A DNA stretch of 42,526 nt from Oscillospiraceae bacterium (GTDB lineage: Bacteria; Bacillota; Clostridia; Oscillospirales; CAG-272): contig SVRN01000016.1 of assembly GCA_015064805.1 (NCBI GenBank), positions 1-42,526 on the forward strand. The letters run 5' to 3'. Within the stretch, counting starts at the first letter, position 1. Every line of letters starts with the position of its first letter. Below the pieces are notes generated by a model. That model was not told where the DNA came from and made no database searches. It saw nothing but the letters and a program-made list of their open reading frames with translations. Shown here piece after piece: positions 26,190 to 34,034 of the stretch. Both the position numbers and the translations under genes were made by a program.

Positions 26190-26219
26190 TTGCCAAACCT
26201 CCCTACTTTGTGGTATACT
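26190..26219 (+). promoter_or_regulatory. Promoter of prfB
   Basis: TTGCCA (26190-26195) and TATACT (26214-26219) are 18 bp apart, about 39 bp upstream of the start codon. Confidence 0.7.
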
Positions 26220-26257
26220 ATACTCTGTAAAATAACGCAATAAAGGAAAAAACAATT

Positions 26258-27382
26258 ATGATCATCGCACTTGAAGAAGCCAAATATAAATTAACTGCCC
26301 TGCGCGAGCCCATCGCCGAGCTGCGCAACGCCCTGCGCATCGACCAGCTACGCTCCGCCGCCGAGGACGAGGAGCAGCAAACGCTCGACCCCTCCTTCTG
26401 GAACGATCCCGATCGCTCCTCCCGCATCCTTCAGGGCATCAAGCAGAAAAAGACCACCATCGAAAATTACGAAAAGTTAGTCGCACGTCTGGAGGACGCC
26501 ATCGCGTTGGCCGAGATCGCCATTGAAGCGAGCGACGAGGACAGCATTCCCGAGGTGCAAAGCGAGCTGGAGGCCATCACGGCCGAGGCGGAAAAGCAGC
26601 GCATCGGCGTTTTGCTGTGCGGCGAATACGATAAGAACAACGCCATCGTTTCCTTCCACCCCGGTGCGGGCGGAACCGAGGCGCAGGACTGGGCGCAGAT
26701 GCTCTACCGCATGATCACCCGCTGGGCCGAGCGAAACGATTTCACCTACAAGCTGGTCGACTGGCTGGACGGTGACGAGGCCGGCATCAAGAGCGCGACC
26801 ATCATGGTCGAGGGCATGAACGCTTACGGCTACCTCAAGAGCGAAAACGGCGTTCACCGTCTCGTTCGCGTGTCTCCCTTCGACGCGGCAGGCCGCAGAC
26901 AGACCTCCTTCTCTTCCATTGAGGTCATGCCCGAATTTGACAACGTCGACTCGGTCGAGATCCGTGACGAAGACATTGAGGTCACGGCCCATCGCTCCTC
27001 CGGTGCGGGCGGTCAGCACATCAACAAGACCGACTCGGCCATCCGTATCGTTCACAAGCCCACGGGTATCGTCGTCGGCTGTCAGACCGAGCGTAGCCAG
27101 CTCCAGAACAAAGAAACGGCCATGAAAATGCTCAAGGCCAAGCTGATGGAGATCAAGCTGCGCGAGCGTCTGGATAAGATCGAAGACATCAAGGGCAACC
27201 GCGCCAACATTGAGTGGGGCTCCCAGATCCGCTCCTACGTTTTCATGCCCTACACGCTGGTCAAGGACAACCGCACCCAGTACGAAACGGGCGACGTCAA
27301 CGCCGTTATGGACGGTGAGATCGACGGCTTTATCAACGCGTATCTCAAGTACCAAGCGGCAAGCAATGCAAGCGGTCAATAA
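26258..27382 (+). CDS. prfB: Peptide chain release factor 2
   Basis: RF2 reads UGA and UAA stop codons on the ribosome and triggers peptide release. The 374-residue length is normal. The stop-codon-reading tripeptide SPF is at 206-208 and the catalytic GGQ at 251-253 (SSGAGGQHINKTDSAIR). In many bacteria prfB carries an in-frame UGA near codon 26 with a +1 programmed frameshift; here the homologous stretch (LRNALRIDQL) is read straight through without any UGA, so this autoregulation is absent. The ribosome binding site is AAAGGA. The gene is monocistronic, followed by a terminator. Confidence 0.97.
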   Translation: MIIALEEAKYKLTALREPIAELRNALRIDQLRSAAEDEEQQTLDPSFWNDPDRSSRILQGIKQKKTTIENYEKLVARLEDAIALAEIAIEASDEDSIPEVQSELEAITAEAEKQRIGVLLCGEYDKNNAIVSFHPGAGGTEAQDWAQMLYRMITRWAERNDFTYKLVDWLDGDEAGIKSATIMVEGMNAYGYLKSENGVHRLVRVSPFDAAGRRQTSFSSIEVMPEFDNVDSVEIRDEDIEVTAHRSSGAGGQHINKTDSAIRIVHKPTGIVVGCQTERSQLQNKETAMKMLKAKLMEIKLRERLDKIEDIKGNRANIEWGSQIRSYVFMPYTLVKDNRTQYETGDVNAVMDGEIDGFINAYLKYQAASNASGQ

Positions 27383-27384
27383 AC

Positions 27385-27422
27385 AAAAAAATGCTTTTCG
27401 CACATAGCGAAAAGCATTTTTT
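27385..27422 (+). terminator. Terminator of prfB
   Basis: AAAAAATGCTTTTCGC pairs with GCGAAAAGCATTTTTT around ACATA, right after the prfB stop. Confidence 0.9.
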
Positions 27423-27426
27423 AATG

Positions 27427-27459
27427 AAAAAGACGGACGCCGAACGGCGTCCGTCTTTT
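27427..27459 (-). terminator. Terminator of the D,D-carboxypeptidase gene
   Basis: AAAAGACGGACGCC and GGCGTCCGTCTTTT form a perfect stem at 27427-27458, next to the prfB terminator. Each convergent gene has its own hairpin. Confidence 0.85.
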
Positions 27460-27464
27460 GTTGA

Positions 27465-28874
27465 TTATTTTGCGTATTTTCCGTAGATGTAACGATAGTC
27501 TTCAACGTACAGCAGCTGGCTGTTTGCGCTTGCCGTGATGGCGATGTATCTGCCGCCCGAGTTCGACTCCATATAGGTCGCCAGACAGTAGCCTGCCTCG
27601 TCGGTCAAGCCCGTCTTGGCCGCCACGATCTTACCGTTGTCCGGGAAGAAGGGGAACGGAACAATATCGTTATAAAGCCTTACAAAATAAGTACTGTAGA
27701 ACGTGATTCTACCGTGGATATTGGTAGTGGTTTCGTATTTCTCGGTCGAGAGCAACGTTTTGACACGCTCGTTTGCCATAGCCGCGGCCATGATACTGGC
27801 CATTTCGCGGCAGGTGGTGTAGTGGTTCGGATCGTGCAAGCCCGTTGCGTTTTCGAAGTGCGTGCTAAGCAATCCCAGCTCCTCCACCTTGTCGTTCATC
27901 ATCTGAACGAACTTCTCGTTCGAGCCTGCAACGTAGATACCAAGCTGCATCGAAGCGGCACCGTCAGACTGTAGCGCAATCGCGTACAGCAGATCAATCA
28001 CTCTGACCTCTTCTCCAACCTTAAAGCCGATGCCCGAGGCGTTTTGGGACTGCATCAAAGTAATAACGTCCGCTGTGAAGGTTACGTACTGGTTCATATC
28101 CGCTTCCTTCAGATTCTCGCAAGCCACCAACAGCGTCAGCACCTTGGTCATCGAAGCAGGATAGATACGCCAGTCGCCGTTCAGGTCGGCCACGATACTG
28201 TTCGTATCCAGGTCAACCAGAATTGCATAGTCCGAATAGAGTCCGACGTCCCCAGCAAAGATTTTCTTGTTCATCGTGATCGTATTGCTGTCCTTGCTCA
28301 TGATGAAGGAAGGCTTGGCGTTCGGATCGCCGGGACCTACGGAGGCCGGCGTTTTTTCCTTGATTTCAAAGGTAGTGCTCGCCACACCGTTCTTGGAATG
28401 AATGCCGATCACGTAATTGCCCACGGCAAGTGTTTGCAAATACTCGGCCTTGAGCGTTACGATCGTGCTGCCCTCGCTGATCATATAATTGGAGGGCTCG
28501 AGCGCGGTATTGTTGATCGTTACCTGAATAAAATCCGAAAGAGCGGCATCTGAAACAAACGTCAACATTGCATCCGCGTTGTCAGGACTCCACGACTGTC
28601 CGCTTGAGGACGGCAGCATGATGGGCTTTTCATCCTTTATCGGATCGTCAATGGGAGGATTGGGATCCGCAGGCTCGTCGGTGGGGCCGTAAAGCTTGGA
28701 GATCCAATGGATCGAAAGCACGCAAATAACGACAAGCAAAAAGGTCAGGACCGCCAAAATCAAGCCCCAGAGCATATTCATCGGCGAGGGTTGATCCATC
28801 CGATTGGCCTGGTGGTGCTGATGATCGTGACCGGAATGGTGATGCTGATTATGATTTTGTCCTGAAGTGTTCAT
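27465..28874 (-). CDS. Membrane-anchored D-alanyl-D-alanine carboxypeptidase-like protein
   Basis: A peptidoglycan-trimming serine peptidase of the PBP5/S11 group. Start chosen at MNTSGQ (28874); a GTG at 28886 is an alternative because GAAAGGA lies just before it. In this 469-residue form residues 4-22 are His-rich (NQHHHSGHDHQHH), one transmembrane helix lies at about 34-56, an Ig-like module resembling CBM_X2 at about 97-173 (GSTIVTLKAEYLQTLAVGNY), then the catalytic domain with SMTK at 241-244 and KTG at 420-422. The usual SxN motif appears as SDG at 303-305, a departure from the family that might lower or change activity. The transmembrane anchor is N-terminal rather than the C-terminal amphipathic helix of PBP5. 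Confidence 0.88.
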   Translation of the reverse strand: MNTSGQNHNQHHHSGHDHQHHQANRMDQPSPMNMLWGLILAVLTFLLVVICVLSIHWISKLYGPTDEPADPNPPIDDPIKDEKPIMLPSSSGQSWSPDNADAMLTFVSDAALSDFIQVTINNTALEPSNYMISEGSTIVTLKAEYLQTLAVGNYVIGIHSKNGVASTTFEIKEKTPASVGPGDPNAKPSFIMSKDSNTITMNKKIFAGDVGLYSDYAILVDLDTNSIVADLNGDWRIYPASMTKVLTLLVACENLKEADMNQYVTFTADVITLMQSQNASGIGFKVGEEVRVIDLLYAIALQSDGAASMQLGIYVAGSNEKFVQMMNDKVEELGLLSTHFENATGLHDPNHYTTCREMASIMAAAMANERVKTLLSTEKYETTTNIHGRITFYSTYFVRLYNDIVPFPFFPDNGKIVAAKTGLTDEAGYCLATYMESNSGGRYIAITASANSQLLYVEDYRYIYGKYAK

Positions 28875-28983
28875 AACGTTGATCACAAATCCTTTCTGTA
28901 TCTTGCAAAATTTCACGCAACGAAACGGCGCGAAAGGGGAAAATTTCAATTGAAAATGGGTATAGTTCACCCATAGATGCTTT

Positions 28984-29012
28984 ATTCTACCACAAAAAAA
29001 AGAGAATGTCAA
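28984..29012 (-). promoter_or_regulatory. Promoter of the D,D-carboxypeptidase gene
   Basis: On the minus strand TTGACA (29007-29012) and TAGAAT (28984-28989) are 17 bp apart, giving a leader of about 100 nt. Confidence 0.75.
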
Positions 29013-29130
29013 GGAAATTTTCAATTTTCATCATAAGTGCACGTTTTTTCGCAAGAAAATCGTCCTTCCATGCAGGACTTGCCGTTCATTTTTCCCAAAA
29101 TTTCCCACGGAAAATTGTATTTTATGACGA

Positions 29131-29159
29131 TTGACACCTTTTTTCATATATGGTATACT
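29131..29159 (+). promoter_or_regulatory. Promoter of the aromatic 2-oxoacid operon
   Basis: TTGACA (29131-29136) and TATACT (29154-29159) are 17 bp apart. Transcription would start near 29166, about 130 nt before the first gene. Confidence 0.85.
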
Positions 29160-29165
29160 ATTATA

Positions 29166-29294
29166 TATTTTTTAAATGCGGGCGCGCGAAAGTGAACTTG
29201 CGGTGTTGCGCCGCCCGATCAATCTAAGGTAGTCATTTTCGCTCTCTGCCAACCGCAGGGGGCTTTTTATGTTACCGTCAAGGAGGACATCATC
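29166..29294 (+). promoter_or_regulatory. Structured leader, candidate transcription attenuator
   Basis: Three pairings can be read. A 5' hairpin joins CGGGCG (29179-29184) with CGCCCG (29212-29217). A terminator stem joins GCTCTCTGC (29241-29249) with GCAGGGGGC (29255-29263), followed by TTTTT (29264-29268). An alternative pairing joins CTTGCGGT (29197-29204), inside the loop of the first hairpin, with ACCGCAGG (29252-29259), which would break the terminator. This is the layout of an attenuator or riboswitch-type expression platform. I match it to no known riboswitch or T-box. It lies between a strong promoter and the ribosome binding site AAGGAGG of the first gene. Confidence 0.5.
29240..29269 (+). 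terminator. Terminator-like hairpin inside the operon leader
   Basis: A 9-bp stem with three G-U pairs and a 5-nt loop, followed by five T, located 26 bp upstream of the first start codon. Its position before rather than after a gene suggests conditional termination. Confidence 0.6.
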
Positions 29295-30929
29295 ATGACC
29301 ATCATCGACGTTTTGGAGCAAAACGCCATTCAATACGCAAAGGAGACCGCCCTGATTGAGATCAATCCTCAATTTGAGCAATCCAGCCGCATTACCTGGC
29401 GCGATTACGCGCTGATCCAGCCCGAGCCGGGCGAGCCCTTCCGCCGCGAGATCACCTGGACGGATTTTGACCAAAAAGCAAACCGCTTTGCCAATCTTTT
29501 GCTGACACGCGGCTGTAAAAAGGACGACAAGATCGCCATTTTGCTGATGAACTCCATCGAATGGCTGCCCATTTATTTCGGCATTCTCAAGGCGGGCGCC
29601 GTAGTCGTTCCGCTCAACTACCGCTATACTGCGGAAGAAATCAAATATTGTCTGGATAAAGCAGATTGTTCTATGCTTGTATTCGGCCCCGAGTTTATTG
29701 GCCGCGTTGAGCAGATCTGCGACCGTTTGCCAAACGTCGACCATATGTTTTACGTTGGCGAGGATTGCCCCAGCTTTGCGGACAGCTACGACGGCATGAT
29801 CCGTTATTGCTCGACCGAAACGCCCGGCTTCGTCATCACCGAGGAGGACAACGCCGCCATCTATTTCTCGTCGGGTACGACGGGCTTTCCCAAGGCGATC
29901 CTTCACTCCCACCGCGCCCTGATGCACGCCGCCCGTACTGAGCAAAACCACCACGGGCAAACGCACGACGACGTCTTCCTCTGCATCCCGCCGCTCTACC
30001 ACACGGGCGCGAAAATGCACTGGTTCGGCTCCTTCCTCGTCGGCGGTCGCGCGGTACTGCTCAAGGGTACCAAGCCCGAGTGGATCTTCCGCGCCGTATC
30101 CGAGGAAAAATGCACCATCGTCTGGCTGCTCGTTCCGTGGGCGCAGGACATTCTGGACAGCATTGACCGCGGTGATCTGGTATTGCAGAACTACGAGCTG
30201 GATCAATGGCGCCTGATGCACATCGGCGCACAGCCCGTTCCCCCTTCCCTCATCCGCCGCTGGCTAAGCGTCTTCCCGCATCATAAATACGACACCAACT
30301 ACGGTCTGTCCGAGTCCATCGGTCCCGGCTGCGTTCACTTGGGTATTGACCACATCGACAAGGTCGGTGCCATCGGTCAGGCAGGATATCTGTGGCAGGT
30401 CCGCATCGTAGACGAAAACGGCAGAACCGTTCCGGGCGGCGAGGTCGGTGAGCTTTGCGTCAAGGGCCCCGGCGTCATGAAATGCTACTACAAGGACGAC
30501 AAATCGACCGACGAGGTCCTCAAGGGCGATTGGCTGTTCACGGGCGACATGGCCATGGAGGACGCCGACGGCTTTATCTGGCTGGTCGACCGTAAAAAGG
30601 ACGTCATCATCACGGGCGGTGAAAACCTCTACCCCGTGCAGATCGAAAATCATATCCGCCGCCACGAGGCCGTCAAGGACGTGGCCGTCATCGGCCTGCC
30701 TCACGCACGTCTTGGTGAGATCGCGGCCGCCATCATCGAGGTCAAGCCCGAGTACACGCTGACCGAGGACGAGGTCAACGATTTCTGTGCCGCTCTTCCC
30801 CGCTACAAGCGTCCGCGCAAGATCATTTTCGCCGACGTTCCCCGCAACCCCACGGGCAAGATCGAAAAGCCCAAGCTGCGTGAGATCTACTGCGGTGAAA
30901 GCCTCGTTGCCCAGCAGCTCGAACAATAA
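29295..30929 (+). CDS. AMP-forming acyl-CoA ligase
   Basis: A 544-residue member of the adenylate-forming superfamily that activates a carboxylic acid with ATP to an acyl-AMP and then a CoA thioester. The phosphate-binding loop SSGTTGFPK is at 192-200. Further signatures are TNYGLSESIG, the hinge DRKKDVIITGGENLYP, and the C-terminal catalytic Lys in NPTGKIEKPKLR. It resembles long-chain or aryl/cyclohexanecarboxylate CoA ligases; substrate cannot be assigned. It heads the operon, 26 bp before iorA, so an aryl acid linked to amino-acid breakdown is the likely substrate. The start has AAGGAGG upstream. Confidence 0.92.
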   Translation: MTIIDVLEQNAIQYAKETALIEINPQFEQSSRITWRDYALIQPEPGEPFRREITWTDFDQKANRFANLLLTRGCKKDDKIAILLMNSIEWLPIYFGILKAGAVVVPLNYRYTAEEIKYCLDKADCSMLVFGPEFIGRVEQICDRLPNVDHMFYVGEDCPSFADSYDGMIRYCSTETPGFVITEEDNAAIYFSSGTTGFPKAILHSHRALMHAARTEQNHHGQTHDDVFLCIPPLYHTGAKMHWFGSFLVGGRAVLLKGTKPEWIFRAVSEEKCTIVWLLVPWAQDILDSIDRGDLVLQNYELDQWRLMHIGAQPVPPSLIRRWLSVFPHHKYDTNYGLSESIGPGCVHLGIDHIDKVGAIGQAGYLWQVRIVDENGRTVPGGEVGELCVKGPGVMKCYYKDDKSTDEVLKGDWLFTGDMAMEDADGFIWLVDRKKDVIITGGENLYPVQIENHIRRHEAVKDVAVIGLPHARLGEIAAAIIEVKPEYTLTEDEVNDFCAALPRYKRPRKIIFADVPRNPTGKIEKPKLREIYCGESLVAQQLEQ

Positions 30930-30955
30930 TCCCCCGAAAGGAAGCTACATATATC

Positions 30956-32701
30956 ATGAAAAAACTGTTACTTGGAAATGCCGCCGTCGCGCAGGGCGCG
31001 TATGAAGCAGGCGTGCATTTCGTTTCCTCCTACCCCGGCACGCCCAGCACCGAGATCACCGAGTGCATGGCCACCTATCCCGCAGACGAGGTGTTCGTCG
31101 AGTGGGCCCCCAATGAAAAGGTCGCAGCCGAAGCTGTCGTCGGTGCCGCCATCGCGGGCGGACGCGCCATGAGCTGCTGCAAGCACGTAGGTCTGAACGT
31201 CATGGCCGACGCCATTTTCACCGACAGCTACATCGGTGTCAGCGGCGGTGCCGTCTTCTGCGTAGCGGACGACCCCGGTATGCACTCCTCCCAGAACGAG
31301 CAGGACTCCCGCCACTATGCACGCGCAGCCAAAATGCCCATGCTGGAGCCCGCCGATTCGTCCGAATGTCTGAATTACACCAAGCTGGCGTTCGAGCTGA
31401 GCGAGCAGTTTGATACCCCTGTATTCGTGCGCCTCTCCACCCGCGTGTCCCACTCCCAGAGTCTGGTCGAGGTGGGCGAGCGCGAAAATCGCGCCGTCAA
31501 GCCGTATGAAAAGAACATTCCCAAGCACGTTATGATGCCCGCCATGGCGCGTGGCCGTCACGTGCTGGTTGAGGAGCGCACCTGCAAGCTCAAGGAGTAC
31601 GCCGCTACCTCGTCCCTGAACGTCCGCGAGGACAACGGCGCCAAGATCGGCGTGATCACGGCAGGCATCGCCTACGAATACGCCAAGGAGGCGCTGGGCG
31701 ACAAGGTCAACTATCTCAAGCTGGGTATGGTCTGGCCGCTGTCCGAAAGCCTTATCCGCGATTTTGCGGCAAGCTGTGAGACGGTCTACGTCATCGAGGA
31801 GCTTGATCCCTTCATCGAAAACGAATGCCGTGCTATGGGCATTGACGTCCGCGGCAAGGAGCTGTTTACCCTGCTGGGCGAATACACTCCCGCAATGATC
31901 GCCAAGGTTGTGCTGGGCCAGGACGCTCCCGCCCACGCCACGCCCGAGGAGGTCATTCCCAACCGTCCTCCCGTGCTCTGCCCCGGCTGCCCTCACAGAG
32001 GCACTTTCTACGTCCTCAAAAAACTGGGACTGACCGTGTCGGGTGACATCGGCTGCTACACGCTGGGCGCAGTTGCTCCGCTCAATTCCGTCGATACGAC
32101 CATTTGCATGGGCGCATCCATCAGCGCCGCCCACGGCATGGCCAAGGTTCAAGGTCCCGAATTTAATAAGAAGCTGGTCAGCGTCATCGGCGACTCGACC
32201 TTCATGCACTCGGGTATGACCGGGCTTGTCGATATCGTTTATAACAAGGGTGCCAACACGATCATCATCCTCGACAACTCCATCACGGGCATGACGGGTC
32301 ACCAGGACAACCCCACCACGGGCAAGACCATCCGCGGTGAGGCGACCAAGCAGGTCGATCTGATCAAGCTGTGCCAATCTCTTGGCGTCGAGCACGTTTG
32401 CGTCTGCGATCCTTTTGATATCAAGGCGTTCGAGACCGTCGTCCTCGAGGAAACGGCCCGCGACGAGGTGTCCGTCATCATCGCACAGCGCCCCTGCGCT
32501 CTGCTCAAGTCGGTCAAATACGAGGGCCATTGCGAGATCACCGAGGCTTGCCGCAAGTGCAAGCTGTGCATGAAGCTGGGCTGTCCCGCTATCAGCGTAG
32601 ACAAGCAGACGGGTGCCGTCCGCATCGACACGACGCAGTGCAACGGCTGCGGTCTGTGCGTCGGCGTTTGCCCCTTCGGTGCCATCGTCAAGGTCGATTG
32701 A
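30956..32701 (+). CDS. iorA: Indolepyruvate ferredoxin oxidoreductase, alpha subunit
   Basis: With IorB this cytoplasmic enzyme oxidatively decarboxylates indolepyruvate, phenylpyruvate or hydroxyphenylpyruvate to the arylacetyl-CoA, passing electrons to ferredoxin. The 581-residue chain begins with the pyrimidine-binding domain (FVSSYPGTPSTEI), has a CPGCPHRGTFYVL segment near 344, and the thiamine-diphosphate site GDSTFMHSG with ILDNSITGMTGHQ. Two [4Fe-4S] clusters end the protein: CRKCKLCMKLGCP and CNGCGLCVGVCPFG. The start ATG at 30956 follows GAAAGGAAG. It is the second gene of the operon. Confidence 0.97.
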   Translation: MKKLLLGNAAVAQGAYEAGVHFVSSYPGTPSTEITECMATYPADEVFVEWAPNEKVAAEAVVGAAIAGGRAMSCCKHVGLNVMADAIFTDSYIGVSGGAVFCVADDPGMHSSQNEQDSRHYARAAKMPMLEPADSSECLNYTKLAFELSEQFDTPVFVRLSTRVSHSQSLVEVGERENRAVKPYEKNIPKHVMMPAMARGRHVLVEERTCKLKEYAATSSLNVREDNGAKIGVITAGIAYEYAKEALGDKVNYLKLGMVWPLSESLIRDFAASCETVYVIEELDPFIENECRAMGIDVRGKELFTLLGEYTPAMIAKVVLGQDAPAHATPEEVIPNRPPVLCPGCPHRGTFYVLKKLGLTVSGDIGCYTLGAVAPLNSVDTTICMGASISAAHGMAKVQGPEFNKKLVSVIGDSTFMHSGMTGLVDIVYNKGANTIIILDNSITGMTGHQDNPTTGKTIRGEATKQVDLIKLCQSLGVEHVCVCDPFDIKAFETVVLEETARDEVSVIIAQRPCALLKSVKYEGHCEITEACRKCKLCMKLGCPAISVDKQTGAVRIDTTQCNGCGLCVGVCPFGAIVKVD

Positions 32702-32714
32702 AAGGAGTAACGCT

Positions 32715-33293
32715 ATGAGTAATACTACGAATATTATGATCGTCGGCGTGGGCGGCCAGGGTACCCTGCTCGCCAGCCGCATTCTGGGTAACGTCGTCAT
32801 CCGTGAGGGCTACGACGTCAAGGTGTCCGAGGTACACGGCATGAGCCAGCGTGGCGGCAGCGTCGTGACTTACGTCAAGTTCGGTCAAAAGGTTCATTCG
32901 CCCATCATTGATCAGGGCGAGGCCGATATCATTCTCGCCTTCGAGCTGCTCGAGGCCTATCGCGCTCTGCCCTATCTCAAAACGGGCGGTCGCCTCATCG
33001 TCAACGATCAGCAGATCAATCCCATGCCCGTCATCACGGGCGCGGCCGACTATCCCGCCGACATTCTCGGCAAGCTGGGTGCGGCCGTTGATCTGACCGC
33101 CGTCGACGCGCTCGCGCTCGCCAAGGCAGCGGGTAGCATCAAGGCCGTCAACGTCGTTCTCATCGGTCTGATGGCCAAGAGCACGGCCATTCCCTACGAG
33201 AGCTGGGTCGAAACGATCAAGACCACCGTGCCGCCCAAATTCCTTGAGATTAACCTCAAGGCGTTTGATCTCGGCTACCATTACGAAGGCTGA
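32715..33293 (+). CDS. iorB: Indolepyruvate ferredoxin oxidoreductase, beta subunit
   Basis: The gamma-domain subunit that completes the IorAB enzyme. The start is the ATG at 32715 (MSNTTNIMIVGVGGQGTL), 7 bp after AAAGGAG; the frame opens further upstream inside iorA but without a ribosome binding site. The 192-residue length is normal. Family signatures are VGVGGQGTLLASRIL near the N-terminus and SEVHGMSQRGGSVVTYVKFG at about 38-57. It lies 13 bp after iorA and should be produced in the same amount. Confidence 0.96.
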   Translation: MSNTTNIMIVGVGGQGTLLASRILGNVVIREGYDVKVSEVHGMSQRGGSVVTYVKFGQKVHSPIIDQGEADIILAFELLEAYRALPYLKTGGRLIVNDQQINPMPVITGAADYPADILGKLGAAVDLTAVDALALAKAAGSIKAVNVVLIGLMAKSTAIPYESWVETIKTTVPPKFLEINLKAFDLGYHYEG

Positions 33294-33303
33294 GGAGACT
33301 ATT

Positions 33304-33993
33304 ATGTCGGAAAATAAAAAAACGTACGGCGGTGCGATGCTCGCCTTCATCATTGGCGTGTTTGCCGTTTTTGCCGCCGTTCTGATCATCCCCGCCTCGC
33401 GCGAGGTATTCGAAACGCTATCGGCAGATCATCCTTATATCATGGGCTTTATCAAGTTCGCTCTGCTGGCAACGGCAGGCGAGCTGATCGCCATCAGGAT
33501 GGCGTCGGGCAAATTCTCCAAGCCCTCCTATCTGACCGCCCGCATTATCATCTGGGGACTCATCGGCGTCTGGATCACCTATATGATGAAGATCTACTTC
33601 CTCGGCTCAGGCGCTATGATGGCCGCAGGTCTTCTGCCCGGCGGCCATCTGGAGACTACCGGCTTTGGCTATAAACTCATCCGCGCTTTTGCCACCGCCG
33701 CGACCATGAATCTGACCTTTGGTCCGACCTTCATGGCCGTCCACAAATGCTCCGACACCTATCTTGCCCTGCGTGCGCAAAACGGCAAGGGCGTCAAGTT
33801 GGGTCAGGTCATCGACGCGGTCGATTGGAAGCGCTTCGTTTCCTTTACCCTGTTCAAGACCGTTCCCATTTTCTGGATTCCCGCACACACGCTGACCTTC
33901 CTGCTCCCCTCCGAGTATCAGGTCATGCTGGCGGCACTGTTGTCCGTCGCGCTGGGTATCATTCTCAATTTCCGCAAAAAAACAACCAAATAA
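33304..33993 (+). CDS. Mpv17/PMP22-like integral membrane protein
   Basis: A 229-residue membrane protein with five or so hydrophobic segments. The C-terminal part (LFKTVPIFWIPAHTLTFLLP) strongly recalls the signature of the Mpv17/PMP22 family, better known from peroxisomes and mitochondria. The start at 33304 follows GAGGAG, 10 bp after iorB. Function in bacteria is not established to my knowledge. Lying inside an aromatic-acid operon, it could let aryl acids or their precursors cross the membrane; this is inference only. Confidence 0.8.
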   Translation: MSENKKTYGGAMLAFIIGVFAVFAAVLIIPASREVFETLSADHPYIMGFIKFALLATAGELIAIRMASGKFSKPSYLTARIIIWGLIGVWITYMMKIYFLGSGAMMAAGLLPGGHLETTGFGYKLIRAFATAATMNLTFGPTFMAVHKCSDTYLALRAQNGKGVKLGQVIDAVDWKRFVSFTLFKTVPIFWIPAHTLTFLLPSEYQVMLAALLSVALGIILNFRKKTTK

Positions 33994-34034
33994 CACTAAT
34001 AATAAATTCTAAAGCAAGCCGAAAGGAAAAAGTC

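Noticed and set aside
26258-26345. A programmed +1 frameshift in prfB
   Set aside because: The frame is open throughout and no UGA occurs at the homologous position.
29166-29294. Assignment of the leader to a known riboswitch (T-box, preQ1, fluoride, ZTP, THF, c-di-GMP)
   Set aside because: None of the conserved core sequences of these classes, as I know them, is present.
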